Assembly: GCA_016713335.1 (NCBI GenBank)
Contig: JADJPH010000022.1
Coordinates: 49,396-113,395 of the forward strand
From: Candidatus Fredericiella danica
GTDB lineage: Bacteria > Chloroflexota > Anaerolineae > Caldilineales > Caldilineaceae
Direction of reading: 5' to 3'
DNA length: 64,000 bases
Shown in pieces: positions 28,826 through 41,896 of the stretch (positions within the stretch are counted from its first letter, which is position 1; each line of letters begins with the position of its first letter). The translations under genes and the position numbers were made by a program. Below the pieces are notes generated by a model. It had not been told where the DNA came from. It searched no databases and saw only the letters and a list, made by a program, of their open reading frames with translations.

Positions 28826-29385
28826 TTACGGCAGTTTTGGCCGCGCGGCGGGAAGCGTAACCTGGGCGAGATCGAGCGGGACGCCGCTATGGAGTTGTGC
28901 GGGGCCTTTGCGGAGCACGCCATCGCTCAGGATCCGGGCGCGCAGCCCACCGCCGCGGCCGCCATTTCTGCACGCCGGGCGCAAGCATCGCATCCATCCA
29001 CGCAGGGTGAGCATTCCCGCATCCCGGCCAGGAGCACGCGGCCCTCGCCGCAATCGAGTTCAAATTCTTGTCCCAACAGCGAATTGAGCGGCATGCCCTC
29101 AACCACGACATTGCGTCGCATCAGCAGCGGCGTCCAATCGGGTCGGTCGAACGCCGTCTGCAATTCGATGAATACCTCCCATGCCAGGAAGGTGATTTGC
29201 GCATCGTAGTGGGCGGCAACCCCATAGTAGCGGTCGCCCAGGATCCCATGGTCGGCGACCAGCTCCGCCTGTGCGACGTCGCGCGTCGGGTGCGAACCCG
29301 GACCGTCCTTGGGCCGGCCAAAGTAATTGTGACCGGGGGAAACAAAGAGATGACGAATGGTTACTACTTGGGTGTATTTGTTCAT
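28826..29385 (-). CDS. MOSC-domain protein (frameshifted)
   Basis: This small protein of about 187 residues has the MOSC fold found in molybdenum-cofactor sulfurase and YiiM-like proteins. Seen are HLFVSPGHNYFGRP at the start, ELVADHGILGDRYYG, and the region MRECSPCAWMDAML with the Cys position typical of MOSC proteins. The frame changes near 29010 and 28960. The final part RGGLRARILSDGVLRKG is typical of the C-terminal MOSC motif. ATG 29385 is the best start, since the open frame further upstream has no family likeness. The likely role is sulfur transfer or handling of N-hydroxylated compounds by a molybdoenzyme partner, none of which is in view. Confidence 0.75.
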
Positions 29386-29463
29386 GATGGTCCAATACGG
29401 AACATCTCGCACAAAAGAAGATGCTCCCGCAGAGTCGGGGTGAAAAGGCAAACGAACTTTGAA

Positions 29464-30975
29464 CTACGACGGCTTGCGTTTCAGGGCAACTGCGCGCTGT
29501 GCGATCTGGTTGATGAGACCGCTGAAAATCAAGCCGTGAAGCGGGTAGAGCGCGTACCAATAGAGCCACCCCATCAACCCCTTGGGTGCAAAAAACGCAG
29601 TCTGCGCCAGCAGCGTCTGATTTTCATCGTGTGGTGTCACTTTGAATTGCAGCCAGGCTTTGCCGGGCACTTTCATTTCAGCGCGCAGGCGCAACAATCG
29701 TTCTGGTTCGACGGCCTCCACCCGCCAGAAATCAAGCGCATCGCCCACGCGTAGCTCATCTGGATCGCGACGTCCGCGGCGCAGGCCTACCCCGCCAATC
29801 ATCCGATCCATGAATCCGCGAATTTCCCAGGCCCAGTTCATGTAGAACCAGCCGCGCTCGCCCCCCACCCCCATGAAGATGGTGTAGATGTCCGCCGGCG
29901 CGGCCGGAACGACGCGCTGACGGTGCTCCACGATCATGCCTTCTTGATTCGTCAGGATGACGGGCGGCACTGCGCCCTGGCTGGTCTGTAGGGCATCACT
30001 CCAGGCGGTTTCTACGTTACTGGCCTGCAGGCGGGCAAGTGCTCGCTCCACGGCAGTACGATAGCCGACGGGTTGAATTTGCGGGAACAGTTGCTGTGCG
30101 CTCAGATCATGGACAACATTTTCATTGCGCAGGCCCTCGATCAAGGGGCGGGCGATGACGGCAGGGATGGGGGTGACCAGGTTCACCCAGTAGGACGACA
30201 GGCGCGGGGTTAGCACTGGGACAGGCACCATCCAGCGCCTGAGGCCACGCACCTCGGCATAGATCGTCATCATTTCACCATAGGTGACCACTTCGGCGCC
30301 ACCGATCTCGATGATGCGGCCATTGCTCTCGGGGGTGGCGAGTGCCGCAACCAAGTAGTCCAGCACTTCGCGAATGCCAATCGGCTGGGTCCGGGTATAG
30401 ACCCAACGCGGACAGATCATCATCGGCACGCGTTCGGTCAAGTAGCGAATCATCTCAAACGAGAGGCTGCCCGAGCCGACAATGACACCCGCGCGCAATT
30501 CGGTCACCGAGACACCTGTGCTGCGCAGTGAGTCGCCGGTTTGCTGGCGCGAACGGAGATGTTCCGAGAGTTCGGGGGTGGCTTCGGCGAGGCCACCGAG
30601 GTAAATGATGCGTTCGACTCCCGCAGCGCGGGCGGCCAATCCGAAATTTCGGGCGGCTTCCAGGTCACGTTGGTGGAAGTCGGCGCCGCCGCCCAGGCTA
30701 TGCACCAGATAGTAAGCAGCCTGCACGCCACACATCGCGCCAGTCAAGCTCTCGGGCTGGAGCACATCGCCGGCGACGATGTCAACGGCGCTTTGCCAGG
30801 GTCGTCCCTGTAGGCGGGCCGGATCCCGCACCAGACAACGGACGCGATAACCTGATTCGAGCAGGCGTCACGAGCCGTCCCCGATATAGCCAGTCGCACC
30901 GGTCAATAGAATGAGCGGAGCGGAGGCGGTCATCCTGTCCGCCTCGGCAATGGTCTCTGGGCGATAGGCTGTCAT
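29464..30975 (-). CDS. NAD(P)-binding SDR-like protein with C-terminal DUF2867 (disrupted)
   Basis: This protein has about 503 residues. The N-terminal Rossmann domain starts LILLTGATGYIG at about residue 22 and continues with VAGDVLQPESL and YYLVHSLGG, an atypical SDR (NmrA/YbjT-like). The C-terminal third (IVEHRQRVVPAAPADIYTIF, ERGWFYMNWAWEIRGFMD) matches DUF2867. Just after TGATGYIG the frame meets TGA near 30869. The expected GGRLVTRLLESGY is recovered by restoring one G and two further bases, so this is most likely sequence error. ATG 30975 is the best start. The substrate is unknown. Proteins of this build are common in actinobacteria and Chloroflexota. Confidence 0.8.
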
Positions 30976-31078
30976 GGTTCAATCTCCGTAGCGAAAGGCG
31001 CCCCAAGTGGTTCAGTCGTTGCAGCGACCGAGTTACGTCAATGGCTTTACATTCTGTTGGACGATCCGCTGCCTACAC

Positions 31079-31807
31079 TTAACTCTTGGTCCGGAGTGTA
31101 GAGCGGCCCCCATCAATGCTGATGGTCTGCCCTGTGATCCAGCCCGCATCTTCAGAGAGGAGAAAGGCCGTCAATGCTGCCACATCGTCGGCGACGCCTA
31201 GCCGCTGCATGGCATGGAGCCCGGCCATGGCTGTGGCCATCTGCTCACTTGCCAGCATACGTTCGGCAAGCGGGGTGCGTATGATGGACGGGGCGATGGC
31301 GTTGACACGTACCTTCGGAGCCAGTTCAGCCGCAAGTGACAGGGTCAGCCCAGACACAGCGCCCTTTGCCATCCCCATGGAGGCATGCAGGGAAAAGCCT
31401 TGCTGCGCGGCAACACTGGAGAAAAGCACCACCGCCGCAACGCCTGTACTTCGTTTCAGGGCGGGAAGGCTCGCCTGAACCGCAAGCGCCGCGCCGAGCG
31501 CGTTGACCCGAAAGTCATCTAAAAAATCCGCTTCAGTGAGCCGTTGGAGACTGCGCAAATTGATGGTGCCGACAGCGTAGACAAGACCAGCCAGTGTGTC
31601 TCCAGCCTCTTGCGCGGCGCGAGCAAATAGTCCGACATCGGTGACATCCCCCGCCGTGAAACTTGCACCAAGTTCCGCCGCGCAGGCTGCCAACTTGTCT
31701 TCGTTGCGCCCCACCAGATGGAGATCGTAGCCGCGTCCCTGTAGAATCTTGGCCGTGGCGAAGCCGATGCCGCCCGAGCCGCCATAGATGATTACCTTAT
31801 TTTGCAT
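31079..31807 (-). CDS. SDR-family oxidoreductase, catalytic Tyr apparently replaced
   Basis: This intact 242-residue Rossmann protein has the cofactor loop YGGSGGIGFATA (residues 9-20), the acid DVTD region, the NALGA motif and the Ser of VVLFSSVAAQ. The usual YxxxK reads MGMAK: Lys is present, but the Tyr position is Met (HASMGMAKGA). The C-terminus is standard (DDVAALTAFLLSEDAGWITG, SIDGG). It may be a non-classical or inactive SDR, unless the base call is wrong. The start lies 16 bp after the corrected stop of the Gfo/Idh/MocA gene, so the two are likely one operon. Confidence 0.85.
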   Translation of the reverse strand: MQNKVIIYGGSGGIGFATAKILQGRGYDLHLVGRNEDKLAACAAELGASFTAGDVTDVGLFARAAQEAGDTLAGLVYAVGTINLRSLQRLTEADFLDDFRVNALGAALAVQASLPALKRSTGVAAVVLFSSVAAQQGFSLHASMGMAKGAVSGLTLSLAAELAPKVRVNAIAPSIIRTPLAERMLASEQMATAMAGLHAMQRLGVADDVAALTAFLLSEDAGWITGQTISIDGGRSTLRTKS

Positions 31808-31822
31808 GGGTGACCGTCAACC

Positions 31823-32895
31823 TTAAAGTTCCACCTCGCGCCCGCTCGCGGCGGGCGCCCAATCGCATCTACGATCCGCACGCTCACCATGGCCTGCTCG
31901 GCCGTCGGGATGTCCGCCGTGACATCGCCGTCTACAGCGCGAACAAAGTGCTCGATCAGCCGGAAATACGAGCCGACCTTGTCCTCATGTAACGTGTTCT
32001 GAATCGCCACTTCCTGGCCGTTCATCATGGTGTATAACTCGATCTTGTCGCGCATCCCGATCGAGGCGCCGCCATTCGTGCCATAGATCTCGGTTACAAC
32101 CGTCTCCGGGAAGTTGCTCGCCCACGCCACCTGGAAGGTCAACACGGCGCCATTGGCAAAGCGGACGAAGGCGGTGGCGAAGTCATCCACATCGTACCGT
32201 GCATTCGCACTGGGCTTGAAGATGTCGGATCCCCAACCACCCAGCCCCATCCCGCGCGGGGCGAGCTCGGCAAAGGTGGCGCCGCTGACACTGACGGGCA
32301 TCGGATCATTCATGAGGTAGAGTGCGCGATCCAACGTGTGTACACCGATGTCAAGGAGTGCGCCGCCGCCGGCCAGATCCTTGTTGGTGAACCAGCTACC
32401 ATAGCCCGGGATGCCGTTGCGGCGATTCCAGACTGTGCGCGCCGCGTAGATCTTGCCAAAGAAACCGGCATTCACATGCGCCTTCGCCGCCTGCATCGGG
32501 GTAGTGAAACGAAAGTGGGTGCCAACGCTCAATTTGCGATTCAGCCGCTCTGCCAGTTCGAACATGCCTTCGGCATCCGCTGCATTCAACGCCAGCGGCT
32601 TCTCTGTTAGCACGTGTGCGCCAGAAAGCAGGGCAGCCTCCGTCATGGCCTGGTGGAAGACATTGGGCGTTGCCACCACGACGATGTCTGGCTTTACCAC
32701 TTCCAACATTGCTTCATAGTCGGTGAAGACCTGCGCCACCCCGGTGTCTTCCGCCAGCTGCCGGGCGCGCGCCTCGTTGACGTCGCACACGGCGACGACG
32801 TCGCAGTTGTCCAGCCGCTGAAAACCCGGAATATGGCTCCACTTTGCGATGCTGCCAGCGCCGATGACGGCGACACGATGTTTGGATCCGGACAT
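31823..32895 (-). CDS. Gfo/Idh/MocA-family oxidoreductase
   Basis: This NAD(P)-dependent dehydrogenase of about 357 residues, of sugar or inositol type, has the dinucleotide motif VAVIGAGSIAKWSH near the start, the EKP motif in VLTEKPLALN (about residue 97), and GGGALLDIGVHTLD in the catalytic region with the His-containing helix. As read, the frame runs 15 residues beyond the expected end and overlaps the SDR start. Shifting frame near 31860 gives the usual ending SGREVEL and TAA at 31825-31823, which I use as the end. The substrate is unknown. With the downstream SDR it suggests polyol or sugar oxidation. Confidence 0.86.
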
Positions 32896-32949
32896 CTCTA
32901 CACGCTCCTTTTGGGAATCGATTGTAATGATTATGCCCAGAAGTTTACA

Positions 32950-35900
32950 TCATTGCCGCAAGGCTGAATAGTTTTCAGAAGAGGGAATCTGGAGGCGATT
33001 CCCCAACTGCACGCGCACCAGGTGCTGTTGTCCATCATCTGTTAAGGCGATCAGACCCTGTGCGACCGGTTCACCATCCAGGAGTACATGCCGCACACCA
33101 CGGTTCACGCCATCGGGGTTTTCCACCTGAATCGTATAAACCGCTTCGCCGTAACGATAGGAAATCGCATAGCCAGGCCAGTGGCTTGGAATGCATGGGT
33201 CCAGGTGCAAACTCTCACCATGACGCCGCAGCCCCAGGATCGCTTCAAGGCCAAGCCGATGCATCCACCCGCTGGAACCCGTGTACCAGGTCCAGCCGCC
33301 ACTGCCGGCATGAGGGGACATGCTGTAAACATCGGCAGCCACGACATACGGCTCCACTTTGTAACGAGCCACTTTTTCGGCCGTGTCGCTATGCGCGATG
33401 GGGTTTACCAGTTGGAAGAGCGACGTGGCCAGATCGCCGTCGCCGAGGCTTGCCACCGCCCAGATGGCCCACATTGCGGCGTGGGTGTACTGGCCACCGT
33501 TCTCACGAATCCCTGGCAGATATCCCTTAATATAACCTGGATCGCGTGCGGTTTTGTCGAATGGGGGCGCAAATAACAGCACCAGACCATCCTCCCAATT
33601 GACGAGACGATCGACCACCGCGCGCATTGCCAGCCGGCCTCGCTCCGGATCCGCTGCACCCGATAGCACCGCCCACGACTGGGCGATGGCATCTATCTGG
33701 CACTCGCGGTTCTGCGCAGATCCAAGCGGAGCGCCATCATCGTAGAAGGCGCGCCGGTACCATTCCCCGTCCCAACCGTTCGCTTCCAAAGCCCGGCGGA
33801 TCGTCTCCGCCCAATGGCGATACGTCCCACCTTGTGAGACCTCGCCACATCCGTCGCATAGGGCGCTAAAATTAGTAAGCGCTGCATGCAGAAACCAACC
33901 CAGCCAAATGCTTTCACCCTGGCCATGGACGCCGACCCGATTCATGCCGTCATTCCAGTCGCCGGTCCCGATCAACGGCAGTTGATGCGGTCCAGAGGTC
34001 ATCCCCCTGGTCAAAGCACGCTTGCAATGCTCGTAGAGTGTGTCACTATTCGCGGTCGCGATGTAATGGCCATAATGCTCCTCTTCCTCAGGTCGCAATG
34101 GCTCACCGGTCAGGAATGGGATCCGCTCCTGCAAAATCGCAGCGTCGCCCGTGACGGCGACATAGTGTGCGGTCACGTAGGGCAGCCACAACAAATCGTC
34201 GCTGCAACGCGTGCGTACGCCGCGTCCTGAGGGCGGATGCCACCAGTGGAGGACATCGCCGGCCACAAACTGCTGGCCTGCAGCGCGTAAAATCTGTTCA
34301 CGCGCCAGCCCTGGATCTGCATGGAGCAGCGCCAGTACATCCTGTAGTTGGTCGCGGAATCCGTAGGCCCCACTCGACTGGTACAATGCCGCACGGCCCC
34401 AGATACGGCAGGCTAGCGTCTGATAGAGAAGCCAACGATTGAGCATCAAGTTCATGGCCGGATCAGGCGTAGTCACGGTCACCGCACCCAAGATGCGATC
34501 CCACAGTTCTTGCACGCCACGCCATGCATCGTCAACAGCCACCGGGTCCAGGAACTGGCGCACCAATGACAAAGTCGCCTCCCGATTTGCACCCTGCCCC
34601 AACAGGAAGTAGACCTCTTCGCTGCCTTCTGCCGGCAAGTCGATATGCACCTGCAGTGCAGCACAAGGGTCTAGCCCAGGAGCGACGCGCCCGCTGAGTC
34701 CCATCCTTGTGAGACCCGCCGGGAGTTGCACCCCACTGGCATCGCGTCCAAGGAATTCTGTGCGATCGGTGGTCAAGTTGTGCGGCGGCTTGCTGCTTGC
34801 CAGAAAGGCCACGCACTGCCCAAATTCATTGCTATAGGCATTGCGCGAGCAATGCCTGCGCCGAGGCATCATATTCTGGCACGATGTGCTGCTGTGTCGT
34901 TTCGCGGTCCACACCCAATACCCACTCGGCGTAGTAGGTAACCGTGATGCGGCGCGGAGCGGGCTACAGTTTTCCAGTCGCAGTTGCACGATCTTGACCG
35001 GCGCGTCGGTGTCGGCAAAGAGACGCAAGTGATGTTTGAGGTTGTGGCTGTTGTGTTCGAAGGTCGTATAGCCGGCGCCATGACGCACAAGATAAGGGTT
35101 ACGCGCAGGCAACGCTGGCGTCGGTGACCAGATTTCTCCGGTTTCCTCATCGCGCAGATAGATCACCTCGCCAGGGCGATCAATGACCGGGTCATTATGC
35201 CAGGGTGTGAGCCGATTCTCGCTGCTATTCCCAGCCCAGGTGTAACCGCCGCCACGCTCAGAAATCAAGAAGCCGAAAGCAGGGTTGGCGATCACATTGA
35301 TCCATGGCGCCGGGGTTGAGATGTTTCCGCGCGCGCCGGGTTGCAAGTAGATCTGATATTCGCTGCCGTCTGCGCTGAAGCCCCCCAAACCATTGTCAAA
35401 CTGCAGATCGCAAGGACGCTCCAATGCAGGTGCAATATCTTCGATCGCCAGCGGATTAAGCACCCGGTGTAAATACCGGTAGCGTCTCTGGCTGCCGTAG
35501 CAAACCACTCAATTGTTGTCCCAGCGAACCGTTGACCCCGGACAGAATCACGCGCGCCGTCGTTTGGAGCAGAATCCGGTCCGCCTCGTTCAATTGATCC
35601 ACATTCAGCAGGAAAATCCCACCGCGTTGATTCAACCAGCGTTCGCTTTCCATCTGCCGAATGAGGCGGAGGATGTAATTGGAAAGCGGTTGTCCATAGT
35701 TAGTCGCCTGACGGTTCAAGATCACCAGGTCGACCTGTAGACCGCGCCGGCGCCAATAGGTGTGTGCCTGAAGGAGTGACTGCAATAACTCACCGTCGGC
35801 TTCTTCACCCAGGTTCAGAAGCAGGATCGGATTGTCGCCAGAGATACCAAAACCCCATAACCCGGATTGCCCCTGCCGATTGGAGGCAAGCGTTGTGGCA

Positions 35901-38900
35901 TCCGCACGCAGCGCAGAATGAGGATAGAGCAGCAGCGAGAGCAGTTGCTGAATTAGTTCCAGCGTTCCACCCTGCACCTTCAATTTTCGCAGTTCCTGTG
36001 TCGCTGCGTTTTCCGCCCGCAGAAAGGCGCGATCGATGGTAGTTGGGATATGGTATCTACGTACCAGGCTCAACGCCTCGGCGCGCGAAGGCGCAACCAA
36101 CGTGATCGCTATCAACGTCACTTTGCGGCGGGGTTCAAGGGTAAGTTCCTGGCTCAACGACAGAATTGGATCGAGACCAGCGCCTGCCGGCGGTTCAACG
36201 CTAACACCAGCGCCAGTGAGTACGGCTGGAAGGGCATGGTCATAACCACGCCCCCAAAATTGGACGCGGCTCATCTGGGGTATGGTGGCGCCGCTGGTTC
36301 GCAATAGGTCGCCCTCACCAACAAGCATGTGCGCCAGAAACACCGGAGCCTCTTCCGCAGTGCCGGGCCGACGGCGGAAGAGCAGAGTATTGTTGTCAGG
36401 CAGGTACTCACTCTCAACGAACAACTTGGTAAATGCCGGGTGACGTAGATCGGCCGCCGCTGGCGCCAGCACGACCTCGCCGTATGTGGTCAACCGCAGC
36501 CGCCGCGGCCGGTCGCTATCATTGCTGATGTGGATACGCCGGATCTCTACATCGTCATCAGGTGCAAGTGTAATCTCTACATGCAAGGAAATGTCGCGCT
36601 CGCGTTTTCGCATTTCCACCATATGTGGATGAAAGATCACTTCCTGGTTTTCCGCCCGCCCTCCGGCTGGTTGGCGCCCGATCGACCATACGGAAGTGGC
36701 GCCGGTGGACTCGTCCAGTTCCTGCACGTAGAGCCAGCAGCCCCAGTCGTCCAGCGTCGTGTCGGCGCGCCAGCGCGTGAGAGCAATATTCCCCCAGTGA
36801 CTGTACCCACCCCCGGCGTTCGTCAGCAACAGGGCATATCGCCCGTTGGCGAGAAAATGGACGAGTGGCATCGGCGTGTCTACCGGTACGCGCCACGGCT
36901 GCACCGAAGAATCAGCCGGAGCCTGCCGCACAGGGCGAAATTCCGTTTCGTGAGGAAATTGGATCAAGGCATGCCGAGGGATCTGTTCCTGCAGGAGTAG
37001 TTCAACGCTTTGGATTGACTGCTCAGCATGAAACCGCTCGACCATCTTGGGTCCTTGCAGCGCACCGGCCACCGCCAACAGGATCATCCCCTGATGGTGC
37101 GCCATATACGAGCGCACAACCGCTTGTTTCGCACCTACTTGGAGATGGGCCGGGGTGAAATCGACCGCCTCATAGAAACCATATCTCCCCATCAGACCCA
37201 GCGTCTGCAGATGCTCAATGTTGGCGAACGTCGCTTGCGGCGCAAAGGAGAGCGCAAGCACAGATGCATATGGAGCGATCACAAGATCCGTTTCCAGACC
37301 ACGCTTGAAACCGAGCCCAGGTGCGCCAAAGGCATGATACTGGTAGTTCATCATGGCATCGAAGGCGTAGAAGCCAGATTCGGAGATCCCCCAGGGCACC
37401 CCTTGTTGTTTGCCATAGTCGATCTGCCGTTGGATCGCGCCATGGCAACTCTGATGCAGCAACGTCTCGGGATAGGTGTGCATCAGTAGCGACGGCATCA
37501 AGTATTCAAACATCGTGCCGCTCCACGACAGCAGCAGTGGCTCGCCATCTTCCAAGCGGGTCAGGGGGCGTCCTAAGTGCAACCAATGGGTATGGGGCAC
37601 ATCGTGTTTGGCGATCGCGACAATGCTGGCAATGCGGGCCTCCGATGCCAACAGATCATAGTAGTTCCCATCAAGCCGCCCGGCATCAGCATTGTAGCCA
37701 ATATGGAATACCTGCCGTTGTGGATCAAAGAGGAAAGTGAACTCCATTGTGTCCACAAATGATTGCGCCTGGTCTGCTACATCGGTGAAATCATCGAGCA
37801 GCGTCCGTACGGCGATCCGCGCGTCGCTGAGACCTAGTTCCAAGCGATCACACCATTGGCGAGCTTCGGTATCCAGTATGGTGACAGGCGGATCAACGAG
37901 CAACGCCACTAGTTTGGCAAGTTGAATTCGACCGGCCGCGCAGACGGTGCGGATTTCACCTAGTAGCGGCGATGCCGGGAGGGCATCCACCAGAACTTGC
38001 CATGCAATACGAACTGGATCCGCGGAATTGCCCGCCAGGAACAGCGCTGGTGGGTGCTGAAATAGCGCCAACCACGGCAAAAACTGGTCGATTTCACGTT
38101 GCATGTGGTCCAGGCGAAGCTGAATGCGCTCGATATAGATACGGCAATCGCGTAGTACATCGGGTGCAATCGGCGTGGTGCTTGACTCAACGGCATCGAC
38201 GAGCCGTCGATTTAGTTCCGGTTGGCGCACTTGCAGCAATTCAGTCAACAGCGGCGCCCATTGGTCGACATCTTTCTGCGCAGCCATGACCTTTTGTCGT
38301 GTATCTTCCAGATAGGCGAGCAACATTGAACGATCGCGAGTTGCAGCAGCGGCCCGTGACTCTGCAATTGGCCCCGCACCTGCTGGCAAAGCCGTAACGC
38401 CAGGATGAACGTTCGAATGATCCACCAGGTTGGCGGCTGAGTCGGACAGAAGTGACAGCAGGTCCAACAGCCTAGCCAGCGCATCCAGTCCCAAACCGGA
38501 TGCTGCGGTAGTTCCATACACCCCTGTTTGAGCACAATCAAACACGCAGCAAGGTTGCCGCTGTCCACCGTCGAGACATAGCCCGGCGGCAACGGCGCCA
38601 GGGTGCGAGTATCGATCCAATTCAAAAAATGCCCACGATAGCGTCCGAGTCGGTTCAAAGTCTCAAGCGCAAAGCGCAGACGAAGTGAAAGGTTCGTGAC
38701 GCCGATGTACCCTAGATCATTGGCGGCGAGCGTTGCCAAAAGATAGAGGCCCACATTTGTGGGCGAGGTGCGGTGAGCAATCACCCCGCGCGGCGCCTCT
38801 TGAAAATGGTCAGGCGGCAACCAGTTGTCTTCCGGACCGACACATGGCTCGTAGAAAAACCAGGTGCGGAGCGCCAGCGTGCGAGGTGCGCGCTGCTGGT

Positions 38901-41896
38901 CTTCGGTCAGCGCTTCGGACCCTTTTCCATTTGTACGCAGTAATGGACGGCTGATCCAGTGGGCAATCTGAGATGCAAGCAGCCAGAGGGCAAGGTATGG
39001 CGTGGCAACAAGTAAGGCGGTTGGATTAAACACCACTACAACCAGAGCAAACACACACCCAAGCAAGATCGAGGGCAGCATCTTGGTCAGGGCTGCCCCA
39101 GCCGTAGCGTTTTTACCAAAGAGCCGCACTGCGTTTGCGGCGGTGGTCCACTCAAGCAGATTTCGCCGCGTGACAAACAGTCGAATCAGTGTGCGGCCAA
39201 TCGCGTCAAAAGTGATCAGGGTGTCATGGGGCAAGAATGTCAAGAAGAGGCACCAGCGCAGCAGGCTGTCGCGCAGTGGACGTACAAGGGAATGCCAGGT
39301 AACGAGCGTCTCGCTGTCGGCCGCGCGCACCATGCCGGTTAAGGTTGCTGTCGCGACGGCGAAGATCGGGGTGAGGGATGCCAGTAATGTCCAGACGAAC
39401 GGACTGCCCGGCAGGATGGTCCAACCGGCAAGTAAGAGAAACAAGTACGCAGGGGCAAGTAGACTACGGCGCAAGTTATCAAAAATCTTCCACCGGTCGA
39501 TTAACGTGAGATCATTGCGCTCCACATGTGCACCGTCGGCAGAGGCGCTTCCTTTCACCACATCCGCATCGGCGATCTTTGTCTGCTGACGAAATGACGG
39601 TTGTGGAACGCCATGCGCCGTCCATGGCAGTAGCCACGGGAGAAGTTGCCAATCCCCGCGCACCCAACGATGCGAGCGTTGGCTATTGATCAGGAAATGG
39701 GGCGGATAGTCTTCATAGAGGACAATATCGGTCACAAGGCCAACACGACCGTGCAACCCTTCGAATAGATCGTGGCTAAGCAAGCTGTTTTCCGGCACAC
39801 GCCCATCGAGGCTCTGTTCAAAAGCATCCACAGCATAGATGCCCTTGCCGACGTAGTTTCCGGCGCCAAACAGATCCTGATAGAGGTCGGAGACTGCCCG
39901 GCTATATAGATCAATCTCCACGTCGCCGGCGAAGATCCGCGTGAAGAGCGATTGGTTGGCGCTCATCGGCTTGATCTCGGTGCGGGGTTGCAATACTGTA
40001 TAGCCGGCAACCACTTTGCCGGATTCCGGGTCGAACACTGCACGGTTCAACGGATGGGCGAGCGCGCCGATCAATTGTTGCGCCTGCTCTTGTGGCAAGA
40101 GGGTATCGGCGTCAAGGGTAATCACATAGCGAATCGTCGCGAGGAATCCGGCGTCACCCAGCGCAATCATGTGCGACGTGTTCCGGTCACCACGCAGCAA
40201 ACGGTTGAATTCGTGTAGTTTGCCGCGTTTGCGCTCCCAACCCATCCACGTACCTTCAGATGGATTCCAGAGACGGCGACGATGAAACAGATAGAATGCT
40301 TGAATCCCGTATTTCTGGTTCAACTCCACGATGCCTGATTCCATTGCCGCCATCAGGGCAGCATCTTCTGGCATCTCCGGTTGCGGTGCGTCTGCAAAAT
40401 CACTTAAGATCGCAAACCCGATGTTGGGATCCGGGTTACGCAGATAATGCAGTTCCAACTGGTTCACCAATGAGTCGACGTCAGACGGACGCGCGATCAG
40501 AGCGGGCACGACGACCATCGTCCGGAAGTCCGGATGAATGCCCGTCTTGAAATCCAATTTTGGCAACACACGCGGCGGAAGGAGGCGTAACCACCCAATT
40601 CACAACGTCAACCGCGAGGGCAACGGGAGGAATCAGGGCGAGTATGCCCGCCAGGCCGACCAACCACCATGAAGCGCCTGGCGATGCCGCATATGCAACC
40701 GACAAAGCAACCGTCATGGAAACCACCAGGCTGATGCTGCCCAAGTAGACGCCGGTCGGATGCTTCAGCACCCAGCGCCGCAACCGCATGCCGAGCGGCG
40801 GTCTGCAGCCAACAAGCTTCTCCAACTGTTCGCGCCCTTCGGCGACAAGATACATGCCAATGTGAGATGCGCGTGGCAGGTGCCGATTGGCTTCGAGCAG
40901 ATCAACCTCGGGTGCAGATGGCCCATGTAGGGGGCCACCACCATTGGCGTATTCCTCAAAGTTCGAGGGTTCAGTTTCCGGTTGGCTGTTCCGATCGCAA
41001 TAATCTTGATATGCCTGCCGAGCCAGCGCTAGCGCCGTTTGCGCCACTGCGAGTTCGTTCTCACCAGAAGTGCGTGATATCGCTTCGATTGCACCCCGGT
41101 AGCGATCACGTGTGGCGAAATCCATCCGAGCGTAGATCCCGGCCGGATCTGTGCACAGGATCTTCTGCACCTGGCTGACATCTTCGAAGAAGTCATTCCA
41201 CTCGTGCGTATTGATCAGGCGCAGGCTACTAATACTATGAGAAACAACTTCGTTGTCATTGATGACGTGGGTAAATTCGAGTGCCGCATCAGCACCGCCG
41301 GCTGCCTTCTCGCGGTTGGATGAAATCCCCGCGACTCGTCCAGCCGCCTGCGCCACACTCGCCAGCAAGACAAAACGGAGCATGATCGGCAAAGCCCAGA
41401 GTTCGCCCATGGTGAGTGAGTGGCTCTGTTGGTAAGCGGTTACAAAGCGTGCAAAACGCCGCCCATCGAATTGGCACTCCTCGTCGATGGCAAACGTACG
41501 CGCAAGGACATAGACGCGTGGATAGCCGTGGTTCGGGCCAGGGTCGGTTAGCTTGGGCAGTTGGCGGTAGTATGTCGGAGGCAGGTCACCTTCTATCTCC
41601 TGACGTGTCTGATCCAGAAGATAGAAATTATCCAATACCCATTCGGCCGCGAAGACGGTCTTTGGATCATCTTCGAGCGGATGCGCAAACTGCGTATTTA
41701 CTTTGCTGAGGAGCGTCTCAATGACTGGAAGATAGTCGAGGAGTCGAAGCTGACCGCCGGTCTTCACAATTCCGGTGTGTTGACCGGCAAGACCGTATGC
41801 AATCTGCTCCAAACGTCCGGTGACGGGTGCTTGATCTTCTGGGCGCGTGACGGCGCCCGGAGCATCCACTTGTCGCGTAGTCGGGTCAAACAGCAT
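32950..41896 (-). CDS. Cyclic beta-glucan synthase-like GT84-GH94 giant protein (several frameshifts)
   Basis: Four consecutive open frames make one protein of about 2,980 residues resembling cyclic beta-1,2-glucan synthase (NdvB/Cgs). In order: an N-terminal region (LLDYLPVIETLLSKVN, about 1-400) with a membrane pair; a family 84 glycosyltransferase domain with RYVITLDADTLLP and LIDRWKIFDNLRRSLLAP; further membrane helices; a glucoamylase-like region (YYDLLASEARIASIVAIAKH, ISESGFYAFD); and two carbohydrate-binding/GH94 phosphorylase-like regions, the last with the catalytic-type motif IGTGDWNDGMNRVG. Frame changes lie near 40578, 38465, 35465 and 34870-34975. The start overlaps the Usp stop by 11 bp. 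The product is presumably a beta-glucan, but linkage and cyclisation are inferred. Confidence 0.87.

Noticed and set aside
35513..41709. Many plus-strand open frames of 60-195 codons across the glucan synthase region
   Set aside because: They are shadows of the minus-strand giant gene, without ribosome sites or recognisable motifs.
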